Of a stretch of 64,000 nucleotides of DNA, positions 24,601 through 31,715 are shown one piece after another; the stretch's first letter is position 1; every line of letters begins with the position of its first letter. The translations under genes and the position numbers were made by a program. A model generated the notes under the pieces. The model did no database searches. It saw only the letters and a list, made by a program, of their open reading frames with translations, and was not told where the DNA came from. Source of the stretch: Pteria penguin (Eukaryota > Mollusca > Bivalvia > Pterioida > Pteriidae); the NCBI GenBank assembly GCA_035048485.1, contig CM068587.1, forward strand, positions 55,532,288 through 55,596,287, given 5' to 3'.

Positions 24601-26875
24601 CCAAAACACCAAGCTAAGATACTTCAGGGGTCTAGAATTTTTTTTAAAAATCACTTGCCACGGGCAAGTGTGGTGGAAAAATTCACTTGCCCAACCCTCA
24701 AATTTACTTGCCCAATAAAAATGATAGAAAATTAATAGTTTTGTTTTGTCTTTTTATTATATAATAGTCATGTACTACAGTAACATATGATATCTAAGAG
24801 TGTTCACTTTTGCCACGTTTCCATTTATTTATTTTTGTCATATTCTTTGTCCTTTTCTTGTTTCGTTTTCCTATCTGTATGAACCTCATTTTTTTTCATT
24901 TTCTGTTGATTGTGATTTAGATGGCGAGAAACCAAATGTAAACAAACTCATTTTCCTACTGTAGTCAAACGGGAAATAACCGATGTGAATGTTTTTGTTA
25001 AAATGGAATTGGTTATTGATTTCCGAAATTGCCGAAGCGTTATGATTTCGCATTTTATAAGTATGGAATAAAATAGTAAGCATACCCCTAAAACATTACA
25101 CAAGTGACAATGTACCTTTAAAGATACAAATAATAAAGATTTTAATGGTGAAAAAAATTATTCATGCATGATATAGTGCATATATGCTCCTACAGAGTTA
25201 GGCACTTAAGGAAGAAGACGAAGGTATAATAAAGAAGCAAACAGGATATGTGTCAATCCCATAACGGTTTCTTGATATAATGTAGCGTAATCTGCCATCC
25301 ATACGAATCTATTCCATATGATACAATGGAGATTTCTTGAAGGGTTATCTATATTATCTTTTTTAAAAAGGATATTTTCTAACAGTGATACATCGCCGAT
25401 AAATTACTTGCCCACGGGTAAGAACAAATCAGCTATTCACTTTCCCGACCTCACATTTTACTTTCTCCGGGCAACGGGAAATGGGAAATCTAGACCCCTG
25501 TACTTGAAAGTATTCAAGAGGACTGTTTATTTCAGAATATCCCAGTATTACCTTACGAACTGAGATGTTTAAAATTTATGATTTGTCAGAAGTTCTTTGG
25601 TAAAACAAGCACCAGTTTGTCTCGTTGAAATCCCCGCCCCACTGTTACATTCTATTGTGGGATTAAATAACTAAACTGTAGACATTTTTTAAAAATTTCT
25701 ACTGACCTAGAAACATGGCGTTGATAGTAAGATCTCTACGATTGGCATCTAACATCCAGTCTGTTGTGAACGCCACCTCAGCGTGCCTGCCATCTGTTAC
25801 TATGTCTATTCGCAGGGTCGTGACCTCAAAGTTCTCCTGAGAGAAAAATTTGTTTCTTAATACTTATAAGTTTTAAAATCCATGTTTTTTGAAGTTTAAA
25901 AAAGTCAAATAAAATATAAGTAAATCAGATTTGTTTCTATTGTATATGACAATACACTGCAAAGATAACCACATTCTATTAATTCTACTACTACTTCTAC
26001 TTTCTCTACTACTACTACTACTGCTACTACTACTACTTCTCTTTCTACTATTCTCCTACTAGTAACTTCTAAAAATTCTACTACTTCTACTACTACTACT
26101 ACTATTCTACTTCTACTACAATTACTACTACTACTATAATTATCATTATTATACTACTAATACAAATGTAGCCTCAACTAATTCTACTACTACTATTACT
26201 ACTATTACTACTAGTATATATCTGCTAATATTACTATTGCTGCTACTACTGCATCTGCTGCTAATTCTCTCAAGAAATCATATCATGATATCCAATGCTT
26301 TGGTTCATGGATGGCCAAGAATGAAATTTTAATATGTCTGGTGACTTTAATGTAGGGCGAAAAAACATTAATGTCAATCAGGTAAGTGTACACTAGGGTG
26401 TATTTATAATTATCACTTCCAGCCATATACTACAGTAAATATAATATGATCCCATCTTTAAAAAGTTTGTCTGACATACCTTGTCATTTATTCTGGCTGT
26501 GATTGTGCCATGCTTCTCCCCTGTAGCATTAATCATACGAATCCCCTCACTAGTAAACATTTCTTTCATCTGGTCTGGAGTTGCTGTCGTTGCAAAGTCA
26601 ACATCATGAGGAAGCTTGTCCATGAGTAAATCTCTTACCGCCCCTCCTGCTATTCTTAATTCATATTTATGTTTTTCAAATATTTGTACCAACTGCTTTA
26701 ATTCAGGGGTGAAAAGACTGTGGAATTTTGGAATATCCACCTTCATTGTTTTCAGTTTTGCTCCTCTAGAACTCTTGGAGTAGGATGAAAACTGTGCACA
26801 AAATTCTTGAAATATAGCTGGCTTTCTCAGACTTTCAATAAATTTGTGTACTGCACATATGCCATAATATCTCAT
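9186..26875 (-). CDS. TRNT1: CCA tRNA nucleotidyltransferase 1 (complete, 7 coding exons)
   Basis: The enzyme adds and repairs the 3' CCA of tRNAs, untemplated, in mitochondria and in the nucleus/cytosol. Coding exons, 5' to 3': 26875-26480, 25836-25707, 15850-15724, 14829-14744, 13268-13161, 12090-11978 and 9638-9186. Every intron has GT-AG ends and compatible phases. Joined, they give 470 residues plus stop (human TRNT1 is 434). Visible family marks are RIAGGAVRD (74-82), DVDF with D91/D93 as metal ligands, RRD at 165-167, the nucleotide-selecting EDxxR (E208, D209, R212) and SGERI near 250. Residues 1-43 are basic and uncharged-rich, like a mitochondrial presequence. M44 begins the conserved core and could serve as an internal start for the cytosolic form. 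An AG acceptor lies 8 bases before the ATG, so a 5' UTR exon must lie upstream. Intron 2 is about 9.9 kb and full of repeats. Confidence 0.96.
9720..9925 (-). repeat. Degenerate SINE fragment
   Basis: TTGTTTTATATCATGACC..., ATATGTCTGATGTATTT and AACTGAAGCAGTGAGGGATC match the reverse-strand tail and body of the window's main SINE family with many differences. It lies in TRNT1 intron 6. Confidence 0.5.
9926..10985. other. TRNT1 intron 6, no further feature recognised
   Basis: AT-rich intronic sequence. No conserved frame, structured repeat or RNA gene was seen. Confidence 0.5.
10986..11908. mobile_element. 923-bp element with ATTAGCGC-rich inverted ends
   Basis: The left end TACATGTACATATATTAGCG is an imperfect inverse of the right end (GCTAAAATAAGTACACGTA). 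Both ends carry several TTAGCGCA/TTTAGCGC and ATGAATTAGC motifs, including a long shared phrase TTAGCGTAGTCATGAATTAGC that occurs at 11055 and again at 11830. No transposase frame is present. Likely a non-autonomous DNA element in TRNT1 intron 6. Confidence 0.6.
11978..12090 (-). CDS. TRNT1: TRNT1 coding exon 6
   Basis: Residues 283-320 ([19 protein letters not shown] then [17 protein letters not shown]). It ends in phase 0 at CAG|GTAAGT. It matches the body/tail segment GLPANASLEEFD...ASLF of the vertebrate enzyme at the level of pattern. Confidence 0.93.
12200..12640. repeat. Dispersed repeat, GACCTTGACCTTGA type
   Basis: It begins AGCTCACCAGGACAAATGCT and contains ACTTTAACTCTGCCATAACT, CCTTTCATTGGGTACCAGA and GTGACCTTGACCTTGATG. 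It ends GGCAAGCTCTGTTGTCG. This phrase set is typical of a very common bivalve interspersed repeat (from memory of such genomes, not a search). Relatives are at 51560 and 61857. Confidence 0.5.
12775..12995 (-). repeat. tRNA-derived SINE, reverse orientation
   Basis: Reverse complement of the main SINE. It shows GGTGACAGCATCTGCCTGAT, CTAAAGCAGTGAGGGATC, CTACCGTGACATGG, a reversed B box (GAGTCGAACTCATG) and an A-box region (CCTCACTGATATAGC). It lies in TRNT1 intron 5. Confidence 0.7.
13161..13268 (-). CDS. TRNT1: TRNT1 coding exon 5
   Basis: Residues 247-282 plus one base of 283. It encodes [18 protein letters not shown] and DCDVGKYI, matching the body-domain GISGERIW region of TRNT1. Acceptor TTTGAAG|GGATATC, donor CATAG|GTATGT. 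Confidence 0.92.
13531..13600 (+). repeat. 15-bp tandem repeat, 4.6 copies
   Basis: Unit GTATCGAGTGGTATG with single-base variants (GTGTCGAG, GTATTGAG). The period is a multiple of three, which gives a short artefactual MVSSG-type frame. Confidence 0.85.
13615..13787. mobile_element. MITE, second copy of the 1207 family
   Basis: Ends AGTTATTCCCCACTTGTGAC and, inverted, AGTTACTCCCCATTTGGGAT. The core ATGAAAACATCATTTGTGGA...CATTTCCCTATGTTTTAGAT aligns with the copy at 1207-1378. It lies in TRNT1 intron 4 and adjoins the 15-bp tandem repeat. Confidence 0.72.
13788..14534. other. TRNT1 intron 4, no feature recognised
   Basis: AT-rich intron sequence. A 74-codon minus frame at 14113-14337 has no recognisable motif. 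Confidence 0.5.
14535..14715 (-). repeat. Degenerate SINE fragment
   Basis: TTATATGGTGATTGGACCC, CTCAAGCAGTGAGGATC and GGATTGAAATCAG are diverged matches to the reverse strand of the main SINE. It lies 29 bases from TRNT1 exon 4, on the downstream intron side. Confidence 0.5.
14744..14829 (-). CDS. TRNT1: TRNT1 coding exon 4
   Basis: Residues 219 to the first base of 247 ([20 protein letters not shown] then KANASGLQ). The first GT after the conserved NASG segment (CAAA|GTACAATG) is used as donor, because it restores the frame into exon 5. The donor is weak, so this edge is the least certain in the gene. Confidence 0.85.
14900..15340. repeat. Probable dispersed repeat
   Basis: Phrases such as TCATCAAAACCCCTCAAAGG, AAGTCCAAGGTCTATAACTC and GGACAGAGGGACGACAGTGG, ending in TTATCCGGGCAGATAAATA, resemble a common bivalve interspersed repeat from memory. 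No second copy exists in this window, so the call is weak. It lies in TRNT1 intron 3. Confidence 0.35.
15490..15556 (+). repeat. Short imperfect tandem repeat
   Basis: AAGGTCACTTGGTTTCGAGG, then TCATAAAGTCACTTGGTCAC and GAGGTCATAAGGTCACTGG: about three units of roughly 25 bp. Confidence 0.6.
15724..15850 (-). CDS. TRNT1: TRNT1 coding exon 3
   Basis: Residues 176-218 ([12 protein letters not shown] ... [14 protein letters not shown]). It contains the neck-domain EDxxR motif, which pairs with incoming CTP or ATP in class II enzymes. Acceptor TTTTAG|GTTTTG, donor TTTCAG|GTTTAC. Exons 2 and 3 are separated by about 9.9 kb. Confidence 0.94.
16218..16382 (+). repeat. SINE, 3' two thirds
   Basis: Contains AAAACTCAGGCTTCGTGTC, CACGGTAGGCGTGGCACATA, AAGATCTCTCACTTC, GCATCTGGCAGATGCCGTC and the AATCAATCAATC tail. 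The AAAACTC...GTAGGCGTG part is the segment amplified as the 31-bp satellite at 112-1078. It lies in TRNT1 intron 2. Confidence 0.75.
16616..16872. repeat. Near-perfect palindrome, ~105-bp arms
   Basis: The left arm begins ACAAAATGGAAGTGAGAACT and the right arm ends with its inverse, AGTTCTCACTTCCATTTTGT. The arms are almost identical through GGCCTGGCTTTTTGGTATAC and CAGGGACGTACATAT. The GGCTTTTTGGTATACTCAGG segment is repeated once more beside the centre, so the loop region is slightly asymmetric. A single strand would fold into a ~105-bp hairpin. It lies in TRNT1 intron 2. Confidence 0.92.
16971..18046. mobile_element. 1.08-kb element with CpG-rich inverted ends
   Basis: Left end GGGTGCAGTCTTAACATAAC; right end, inverted, AGGTGCAGTCCTAACATAAC. 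Both ~170-bp ends carry several GTTAACGCG motifs and are CpG-rich. The 650-bp core (17200-17860) is very AT-rich and includes TCA/ATT trinucleotide tracts. There is no coding frame. Likely a non-autonomous DNA element with structured subterminal repeats, in TRNT1 intron 2. Confidence 0.7.
17525..17645 (+). repeat. ATC/ATT trinucleotide microsatellite
   Basis: Interrupted (ATT)n and (ATC)n with CTTC interruptions, inside the AT-rich core of the 16971-18046 element. Confidence 0.85.
18086..18207. mobile_element. 122-bp MITE with 9-bp target duplication
   Basis: The ends ACAGGGGTGACCTTACAT and the inverse ATGTAAGGTCACCCCTGT are perfect over 18 bp. The homology continues imperfectly inward (AGAAATTCCCAAGACCTAAT against ATTAAGTCTTTGGAATTCCT). 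GGTTGAAAC flanks the element on both sides (18077-18085 and 18208-18216), which fits a 9-bp target-site duplication. Confidence 0.8.
18218..18994. other. TRNT1 intron 2, no feature recognised
   Basis: A 147-codon plus frame (18420-18863) has no recognisable domain or splice context and is not called. Confidence 0.5.
18995..19078 (+). repeat. SINE 3' tail fragment
   Basis: TGATACGTCAGGCAAATGCC, then GTCACCATAAAAGCGTAAC and TGACATAAAACAAGAATCAA, matches the end of the main SINE. A sister fragment is at 20868. Confidence 0.65.
19378..19462. repeat. Short inverted repeat
   Basis: ATCAATGTTCCCTCCA and, about 45 bases later, TGGAGGGAACGTTGAT: one mismatch over 16 bp. It could form a stem-loop. 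No function is visible. Confidence 0.7.
19678..20676. mobile_element. 1-kb foldback element of iterated ACCTATCTT motifs
   Basis: The ends TTATGGAACGCCAAATTA and the inverse TAATTTGGCGTTCCATAA extend inward into ATATATTCAAATAATTG-like sequence. Nearly the whole interior is built of ACCTATCTTCAAAT or its inverse ATTTGAAGATAGGT, spaced by AATTGAAT-like linkers in both orientations, several dozen times. There is no coding frame. It lies in TRNT1 intron 2. Confidence 0.82.
20736..21048. mobile_element. GGGTCC-end MITE carrying a SINE tail
   Basis: Starts GGGTCCGATGCCATAAACTG and ends with the inverse family sequence (CAGTTTATGGCGCCGGACCC in the better copy at 23974). It is about 90 bp longer than its sisters because a SINE tail (20868-20950, GGCAAATGCCCTCACCATA) is inserted in it. 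Confidence 0.75.
20868..20950 (+). repeat. SINE 3' tail inside a MITE
   Basis: TTGTATGATACGTTTATAGG, then CAAATGCCCTCACCATAAA and AACTTGGTGTGATG. It is absent at this point in the MITE copies at 23974 and 47828, so it inserted after the MITE did. Confidence 0.65.
21049..22036. other. TRNT1 intron 2, no major feature
   Basis: Only a short direct repeat (TTACAATTTGGCCCTATTT twice, 21868-21908). The rest carries no recognised element. Confidence 0.5.
22037..22318 (+). repeat. 56-bp tandem repeat, 5 nearly identical copies
   Basis: Units begin at 22041, 22097, 22153, 22209 and 22265 (AATACATTAGTGTTAAGCAT...TGTTTGTCAATCCTTGCTAT). The copies are essentially identical, so the array is young. It lies in TRNT1 intron 2. 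Confidence 0.95.
22319..23100. other. TRNT1 intron 2, no feature recognised
   Basis: AT-rich. A short ATCTGCTCC/CATC repeat occurs near 22500-22545. No coding signal was seen. Confidence 0.5.
23101..23890. repeat. Dispersed repeat with 160-bp internal tandem units
   Basis: Three units of exactly 160 bp start at 23341, 23501 and 23661 (AAGGGTTTTACAGTTTTCTG...AACTTAGAAATTTTC). They are nearly identical and preceded by a diverged partial unit at about 23195. The flanks (GGCATTGTCTGTGCGTCCGT on the left, GGGCATATTATGCCAAGCTA on the right) look like a common mollusc interspersed repeat. Confidence 0.8.
23974..24193. mobile_element. GGGTCC-end MITE, 220 bp, best copy
   Basis: Left end GGGTCCGGCACCATAAACT; right end, inverted, GGGTCCGGCGCCATAAACTG. 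The inverted homology continues about 35 bp through AAAATACTTAAGTCA. Sisters lie at 20736 and 47828. Confidence 0.8.
24340..24480 (-). repeat. SINE 3' part, reverse orientation
   Basis: TGATTGATTAATTTTTGTTT, then CACGTATATGGTGATGGCAT and CAACGGACCCACCCGAAGC: the reverse complement of the 3' half of the main SINE. Confidence 0.75.
24625..25500. mobile_element. 876-bp element, CAGGGGTCTAGA ends, 5-bp flanking repeat
   Basis: The ends are CAGGGGTCTAGA and TCTAGACCCCTG, with further inverted similarity inside (ACTTGCCACGGGCAAGT on the left, TTACTTGCCCACGGGTAAG on the right). TACTT flanks both ends directly (24620-24624 and 25501-25505), consistent with a 5-bp target duplication. The left end contains a perfect 8-bp stem, CACTTGCC/GGCAAGTG. 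No transposase is present. It lies in TRNT1 intron 2, near exon 2. Confidence 0.75.
25707..25836 (-). CDS. TRNT1: TRNT1 coding exon 2
   Basis: Residues 133 to the first base of 176. It encodes [18 protein letters not shown], then FTTDW and [11 protein letters not shown], the strand and motif that complete the nucleotidyltransferase head. Acceptor CTCTCAG|GAG, donor CTAG|GTCAGT. Confidence 0.94.
25985..26265 (+). repeat. Interrupted CTA trinucleotide microsatellite
   Basis: (CTA)n with CTT and CTG interruptions over about 280 bp, in TRNT1 intron 1. Confidence 0.85.
26480..26875 (-). CDS. TRNT1: TRNT1 coding exon 1
   Basis: Encodes residues 1-132 and ends in phase 0 (AAG|GTATGT). It holds the putative presequence, the conserved start region [12 protein letters not shown] from M44, the GGAVRD phosphate-binding motif, [10 protein letters not shown] with both catalytic aspartates, and [11 protein letters not shown]. 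The upstream acceptor (TTTTCAG|ACTAAACAATG) shows that this is not the first transcribed exon. Confidence 0.95.
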
Positions 26876-27600
26876 TGTTTAGTCTGAAAATGAAAATAAA
26901 GTCAAATTGATACTGAAATTGTTTCTGAAAAACATAAGATGAAGTTGAGCTTTATTCTTCAAGACCTACAATTAGCAATCTCTCCTACAGAAGGTGCTAT
27001 GCTACTTTCCACTTTTCCTCTCTGTTACCAGCTCGAATCTGTTTTTACAAGTTTCTGGTAAAACTAGGAAAAATCCCACTTAATGGTATAAGTGACTAAC
27101 ATGTATAACAAGCTTAAAATCGATTTTTGCCAGTTTTTCAAGAATCTTGTAAAACAACTTCGAGCCGATAACAGAGGGGGAAAATGGAGAGTAGCATAGC
27201 GTAGAGACTGAAATTATCAGAAATAAGTGGTCGTCTCGGGCAACCACTTTTGCTTCCGAGCCCCTGAAATTCTCCGTCTTGATTGCCTGACTGGCGACTA
27301 AAAATTCTTGAGTGTTAGTAAACATTTATAGCCGTTTCACTGATAGTACAATCACATTTTGAGTTGTTTGAGCGATTCTTTTGTTGATATCAATGTTCGT
27401 ACGGTGCTTACATCATCTCCGTCTGTCAATTGTTTGAAGTCGCGGAGAGCCCACACTAAAACTATTACACAGACGACGACGCAGATTCGGAAAACAAAAC
27501 TATTGATCTCTAAAAGTTCGAAATATTTCTTCGTGAAACTTTATACTAGCATTATAGTGGTAATATTTAAATATTAAATTTTAATACCGATAAATCAAGG
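26876..27600 (-). promoter_or_regulatory. TRNT1 5' side: acceptor and candidate UTR exon
   Basis: Just before the start codon the minus strand reads TTTTCAG|ACTAAACAATG, so translation starts in the second or a later transcribed exon. A possible donor for the missing 5' UTR exon is GATGAT|GTAAGC at 27412/27411, in a less AT-rich patch (27400-27490). This assignment is inference; no TATA or other core element is clear. Confidence 0.3.
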
Positions 27601-27690
27601 TTTGTTTAGTCAGACTTTTTCTGTGTGTGGAGCCTTCAAACCTCAGATCGGGGTAAGTTATAATTGTCAATTGTTTGCTAAATGTTTATA

Positions 27691-27960
27691 ACAGGCAAGG
27701 TGAAAAATTGTGGCTGGACCCGGGAATCGAACCCAGAACCTTCTGCATCTGTCACACTTCTCCCCTGCCAGAGGTTTCCAAACCTCAAAACCCAACAGAG
27801 TAATTACCCTGGTTCTCCCTCACATGAGGGTCACTCTCACAACACCAAATTCTGTAACAGACAGGGTGAAAAATTGTGGCCGGACCCGGGAATCAAACCC
27901 AGAACCTAGATTATGGTGGATGCTCTAAACAATGAGCTATCCAGACAAATTTTCGAAGTC
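27691..27960 (-). repeat. Second tRNA-SINE type, dimeric, reverse orientation
   Basis: Two direct copies, at 27691 and 27857 (166 bp apart), of GGTGAAAAATTGTGGC then GGACCCGGGAATCGAACCCA. Each contains a reversed B box (GGGAATCGAACCC). The right end carries a tRNA-like A-box region (CTCTAAACAATGAGCTATCC). It is distinct from the main SINE. Confidence 0.7.
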
Positions 27961-28976
27961 GGTGTGACATCACACTAAGATCTGAATGAAGATAGTCCCC
28001 TAAAACATTCCAAAGATGACCTGGGGGATAATCTCGGTGTTTATCATAGACCGTAATACAACTTTGCTGAACTACATTTTGAGCACAAGTGCTCAATGAC
28101 TCTTAAAACTTTTGAAATTCATTGAGGAATGTCACAATGATTGACTCTCTTTCCTGCTTCGAATATTTTATGACCGCAGTTTGTAAAAATAAGATTTCAA
28201 AATATCGGATTCTTTATAGACAGCGATGATAAATCCCGAAACTTATCCTAACCCAACTTCATACTTACAACAGCAAATTTTGAACCATTAAATTGTATTT
28301 ATGTGACAAAACCCCCCAAAATATATATAAGTATTACGTACCATTCATTCTAATGACTTTGTCGTTAATGACATGTTACAGCTTTACTTCAGATTCTGAT
28401 TTTAATGTCTTTCACATGCAACAATCATGCAACATAAAAGATTATCATGGTCGATTTAGAGCTTCGATTTACATTATGTTTCATGTTCCTTGAAGCGCTT
28501 CAATAACTCGCACAAAAAGTTATATCGGTTTAAATAATTCCAACATCGATTACTTCTAAACTATATCAATGATACTATAATATTCTACATGCATTCAATT
28601 TTATATCAAAGATACTATACAGTTAATCTAAAGCCTTAAAAAGTAAGGTTACTCATTATACTACATGTATGTTAGTCTATTAATATTGCCGACCAAATAT
28701 TACTCACTCTCCATTCATGTGAACATACAACACCACGCATATTCACCGACAAAGAATCATACTTCCATAAGATTTTTTTAACGTACATACAAATTAAATC
28801 ATTAAGTCATTGAGAAATATGTACGTAAGAAAACTTACGGGAAAATTTACGATTCTTTGTGAAAATGCCTTCAGGACCGTAGGATGCATTTCAAAAGTGA
28901 AGGAGGGATGGTAAGCTTGAATTTCGTATCGTAACGCGATAAAATTGGTCCATGATCAGCCAAAAGGTGCCGGTGT
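27961..28976. other. Intergenic, no feature recognised
   Basis: AT-rich sequence with short, unrecognised open frames only. Confidence 0.5.
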
Positions 28977-28990
28977 GGGGTGTGTGTGTG

Positions 28991-29033
<43 letters not shown>
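28977..29033 (+). repeat. GT dinucleotide microsatellite
   Basis: (GT)n with few interruptions, followed at 29080-29110 by a G-rich tract. Confidence 0.92.
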
Positions 29034-29035
<2 letters not shown>

Positions 29036-29221
29036 TTCTGAGCGTGTTTCACTTTGTATGTGTGTAGCAGGAAAGTTGGGGGGGGGGGTGTTGGAGGGGT
29101 GAGGGGGGATGTTAACCCTCAGACAAAAAAGTTTATGGTTCTGTTCTCGGTCTGTTATCATACGGTTCAACCACGGATTTGATTTGGAGGGACATTCTCC
29201 ACCTTAAGGTCAGAGAGTTTT

Positions 29222-29435
29222 TAAATCTAAATCTAAACTTTATTTATTTTACAACGATTAAGATACAAGATAACAATTAACTTATATAAATCTTGCTCGT
29301 TGGCACGGATCTTGGCGTTAACCCACGAAGCCAGGTTAGTGACAGCCCCACCATCTGACTTACCACACCGGAAATCGAACCCGGGTCGCATTGGTGAGAA
29401 GCGAGCGCGCTACCAACTGCGCTACCTGCCCCCCT
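29222..29435 (-). repeat. Third tRNA-SINE type, reverse orientation
   Basis: Read on the minus strand it starts with a well-kept tRNA-like head: A box GGTAGCGCAGTTGGTAGCG, B box GGGTTCGATTTCC. An unrelated body follows (CTGGCTTCGTGGGTTAACGC), then a TTTAGATTTAGATTT tail. The anticodon arm does not pair properly, so it is a SINE and not a tRNA gene. Confidence 0.8.
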
Positions 29436-29944
29436 AAGAGAGTGTTTTCAGAATACATTTCTTCCCCCCTCCCCCTCCTAGGTTCAGCGCAAATGAGATC
29501 GAGGGTCTTGTTTGTATAAAATGAGAGAGCCCTTTTTAATTAATATCTTATTTACATGTTACGGGCTAAGTATTACTTTTAATCTCATGTTAATCGAGTG
29601 GTATGGGAATATACAATATGTAGTTCATTATATAGCGAGTGTACAAACAAAACGATGAATCTATTAATGAACGATTAACCTATTTATCGCGAGCAAACAA
29701 TCACAAAGTACATATTACAAAGACTGGTGAAATTCGGTGTTGGATATGGAAATTTATGAAAATAATCGGGGATGGTGTTACACAGACGGAAATGATTAAA
29801 AAAGTAACCTATTGTGTAAAAGTTTACATCGGTATGTGGTTTGCACCTTCTAGTTATACCCTCTGGACCCGCCAATGCAAATTAAGTATTCAGATCCAGA
29901 TGGGAGGTCGAGGTGCTCTACTACAGAGATTTTATCACCAACTG
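29436..29944. other. Intergenic, no feature recognised
   Basis: Includes the start of a 123-codon plus frame (29639-30010) with no recognisable domain, not called. Confidence 0.5.
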
Positions 29945-30152
29945 CAGTTAGGGAGCAACCATTTGATTTTTATGGGGAGGGGGGAGGAAGACTTTCATCG
30001 GCCTGAATAATTTTTTTTGCCCAATTTCAGAACCGGATTATTTTTTAATTTTTTGATATTTATTTATTGTTATTTTTTGACCGGCCCTTCGGGCCGGATT
30101 ATTCCCCCCCCCCCCCAAAAAATTGAGCGGGACATTTTTTTGCAAAGTCTTC

Positions 30153-30189
<37 letters not shown>

Positions 30190-30205
30190 ATCATATGGTT
30201 TCTTC
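29945..30205. mobile_element. Palindromic element with G/C runs
   Basis: The left end AACCATTTGATTTTTATGGG, then GGAGGAAGACTTT, is the inverse of the right end (AAAGTCTTCCTGCCCCC..., CTAAAAATCATATGGTTT). The middle holds a perfect hairpin CCGGCCC-TTC-GGGCCGG at about 30083. The right arm contains 29 consecutive C (30156-30184), against a shorter G-run in the left arm. Confidence 0.7.
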
Positions 30206-31715
30206 CGTATGAGTAAATGTATTTTAAGGTGGCGTATCCATGGTGTTCTGGGGGAAGTGCATAGTTAGAGTGCCGGGGAGACAAGAAAATGTCTGTCATG
30301 GAAGCACAGAGGACAGAAAGGAAGGGGATCGTCATGTGACGTTATAGTAGATTTCGTGGTAAAGGTCAGATCAGTGGGAAAAAATAGCTGGTTCCTGACT
30401 GAGCTTGATCATCCGTATCATGTTGACGTCTACTTAGTGATAAAAGCGGTTCGTTAGTGTACAAAGACATTCTGTTTGTGGTGAGATACATGAAGCTGTT
30501 TCAATGCACTCATCATGCAGGTTATAAGCTTTTGATATTGAGAATTATGCTGTTTATATCGGTTTTGCATGCATTTGCATATTCATCATCGATTGTGAAC
30601 TTGAGGACAGATTATTAGCCTTATGTCATAATTAGACACTCTGTGTCACATAGATGCTCGTGCTAATTTAGTCCGTTTGTTAAACGTACTTTCATTGGTT
30701 AATAGACCGTGAGACGGCGACATTTAAGTGGTGACATTGATATCCTACATCATGAACCGACCGTGTTAATATAAGGTTACCCGAATAATGCTCACTGCAA
30801 GAAAGAAGGAACATTATGTAAGCATCATTACTAACGCCATCTCTGTGCAGCAGTCTGTGTAATCATTGTTCTAAAGTTCAAAACAGATTAAAAGACCTTT
30901 CACGAAATTAAATGTTTTTCATGGCACAGATAATTACTAAAAATCAGAAACAGATATATCCCTAGCGTCGGAAATCACTTCCTACGTATCACGTGGTATT
31001 TCATGGAAATTTGCATGATAATATGAAGAGAAGGAATACATAAACATCAATGGTCGGTCTTCACTGTATTTAGATATTAGGAAAGAAAAGAGAGAAGATA
31101 AAAGAAAAAAAAGAGAGAGAAAGAAATGAGAACAGAAATGAAAAAAAGACATGAAATAATTATCATTATGATTATGCAATGCTTTGAATATTACGAGATC
31201 TGTTAACAAGGGAATATCCCGTGTGTACGAATCATTCGTTAGAAATGTTTTGTTACTATTTATTCATTGTTGTATTTACGCCTTGGAATAATATGTTTAG
31301 TGACATGTATTTTACTCGAGAATAGTGCTAGAGTATTCAATTATTAAAAAATCATTCTATTAACAGGTTCTGGAAAATGTGGTATGAGTTAATCATGTAT
31401 GCGCATATCAATGCTTTGTTGTTATTCATTTTATCATTGAAATTTTTGTTGCTGTCTTATTAGGAATCAATTCACGTGCATTGGGTGATTCAGCATTCAT
31501 TACTTTGATATATTCTGGCTACAGTCAGATTTTCGAACTACACATTGGCCCATTTTCTTTCTTTCTTTCTTTCTTTCTTTTTTTCTTTCTTTTTTGTATT
31601 AAGATTAAGTCTGTTTTCTCTCGTTAGTTATTTTGAATAGTGTAGCCAAACAAACAGGAGAGGCTTACTTCTTCCAGGAACACGATCTCACCTCTAAATA
31701 TCGACTTGTCAAAGC
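30206..31715. other. Intergenic; TTTC microsatellite at 31555-31600
   Basis: AT-rich. A (TTTC)n tract lies at 31555-31600 and a purine-rich patch at 31080-31150. No gene was recognised. Confidence 0.5.

Noticed and set aside
27682..27928. Overlapping frames with repeated GNRTQNL/ESNPEP text
   Set aside because: They translate the duplicated tRNA-like part of a SINE (RESNPEPS-type peptides commonly come from tRNA-related repeats).
29360..29436. Possible tRNA gene on the minus strand
   Set aside because: The A and B boxes are good, but the anticodon stem does not pair. The sequence continues into a SINE body with a TTTAGATTT tail.
29639..30010. 123-codon plus-strand frame
   Set aside because: No motif, and its 3' part runs into the palindromic G/C-run element.
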